A DNA stretch of 15,806 nt from Baffinella frigidus (taxonomy: Eukaryota > Cryptophyceae > Cryptomonadales > Baffinellaceae), in NCBI GenBank assembly GCA_026770585.1, contig MU646555.1, forward strand, positions 102,133 through 117,938, in the 5' to 3' direction. The notes beneath the pieces were generated by a model. That model ran no database searches. It was not told the DNA's origin and saw only the letters and a list, made by a program, of their open reading frames with translations. Both the position numbers and the translations under genes were made by a program. Positions 15,150 to 15,806 of the stretch are shown here, piece by piece (positions within the stretch are counted from its first letter, which is position 1; each line of letters opens with the position of its first letter).

Positions 15150-15300
15150 ACCCACCAGCCATCCCAAGTGGCTCAGATAGTGCCCTGGAAGGTCTTCGAA
15201 TTTACTTTGGATCGGGGTCACTTTTGACCCCGATCCAAGGTAAATCGAAATTGCCCCAGAGCACTATTTGAGCCACCTCCGAGGGCTGGTGGACGGGCGT
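15150..15300. mobile_element. 151-bp foldback element, target duplication AGGT/GGGT
   Basis: Arms 15152-15220 and 15225-15292 pair over most of their length, with a perfect inner stem TTGGATCGGGGTCA (15207-15220) and loop CTTT. The paralogous site at 14609-14618 lacks it. Confidence 0.85.
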
Positions 15301-15491
15301 GGGTCAAATCGAGGCTGGTGTGTTGGCCGTTTCCTTGAGGTGGAGTGCGGATTTCTACCTTACCCCCGGGTGAAATGGCTCGGGTGAGCGGCGCGGTTTG
15401 ATACGCTCCGGAGGGCTTCGCGCCTCACACCACTCCCACCCCCCGGCTCACGCCGAAAACCTTGTGTGTGGACCTATTTTGTAGGACTTAC

Positions 15492-15584
15492 TTTTGACGT
15501 GACGCTGGTACAAAACAATACAATCAATATTTTAGATAGGGTGTAAAGCCATCTATTGTAATGTGTGTACGGAGTCACGTCCAA
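15492..15584. mobile_element. imperfect foldback element
   Basis: TTTTGACGTGACGC..GGTACAAAACAATACAAT (left) pairs with ATTGTAATGTGTGTACGGAGTCACGTCCAAA (right), inverted. Confidence 0.55.
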
Positions 15585-15596
15585 ATAGATCCAGAT

Positions 15597-15806
15597 CTAA
15601 CGTTGGCCTTCGGCATCAAAGGTAAGTTTCGTGCCAAGGTGGGTTGTAAGTTTCGTGCCAAGGTGGGTCCAACTAAATCCACCGCGAACGTTGGCTTTCG
15701 GCATTACAGGGCGGCGCAGCAGCGCAACCCGCGGGCGCAGCAGCCATCCATTGCAAGTTTCGTGCCAGGGTGGGTCAAAATAAATCCACCGCTCACGTTG
15801 GCTTTC
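15597..15806 (+). repeat. introner-like tandem repeats around a 43-nt candidate exon
   Basis: Units begin GTAAGTTTCGTGCCAAGG (15622, 15646; GCAAGTTTCGTGCC at 15753) and end CGTTGGCTTTCGGCATTACAG (to 15709; a related tail ends at 15621). They therefore have donor and acceptor at their ends. Between the third and fourth units is 15710-15752, readable as AAQQRNPRAQQPSI. Confidence 0.7.

Larger units (their letters stand above)
14719..15410 (+). pseudogene. second copy of RING gene exon 9 and flank, broken by two insertions
   Basis: The pieces 14719-14744, 15109-15149 and 15302-15410 align in order with 14551-14718. Without the two inserts this is a tandem duplicate of about 168 bp (AVLSRLGDALDASHHARAAE-like). 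Confidence 0.85.

Overview
The window is nuclear DNA from a GC-rich, intron-rich unicellular eukaryote, most likely an alga or related protist. The evidence is small exons with GC-rich third positions, GT-AG introns, and many degenerate arrays based on the plant/alga-type telomere unit TTTAGGG. I cannot name the lineage; introner-rich groups such as dinoflagellates, haptophytes, pelagophytes or prasinophytes are all possible.

Two divergent, previously fragmented-looking genes explain the region. On the minus strand, from 7024 down to 33, eight exons splice with fully consistent phases into 268 residues of a major facilitator superfamily (MFS) transporter. This covers the N-terminus, six membrane helices and the start of the central loop; the second half lies beyond the left edge. 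On the plus strand, from 7558 to about 14612, nine exons splice in phase into 315 residues of a protein with one complete C3HC4 RING-HC zinc finger, split over two exons, followed by a helical, Ala/Leu-rich region. The two start codons face away from each other across about 530 bases (7025-7557), a likely shared promoter.

The introns are the remarkable part. They hold telomere-like arrays, (TA)n, (CT)n and (GA)n tracts, and small foldback or MITE-like elements, several with 4-bp target duplications. Almost every exon also has one or more truncated copies of its own edge in the neighbouring intron, usually carrying the splice site. Several telomere-like arrays are bracketed exactly by such duplicated sequence. 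This suggests that introns have grown by insertion of telomere-like DNA with duplication of the target, probably through break repair.

Region by region: 1-950, MFS exons 7-8 within G-strand telomere-like repeats; 950-3030, exon 6 and MITE families; 3030-4110, exons 4-5 and (TA)n; 4110-5720, exons 2-3 and telomere-like arrays with copies of the exon 2 edge; 5825-6835, intron 1 with three foldback elements; 6836-8009, first exons of both genes; 8010-10687, a large intron with foldbacks and a higher-order repeat of the RING exon's 5' edge; 10688-14612, remaining RING-gene exons; 14551-15410, a duplicated exon interrupted by two foldback insertions with target duplications; 15597-15806, tandem intron-like (introner-like) repeats around a 43-nt candidate exon.
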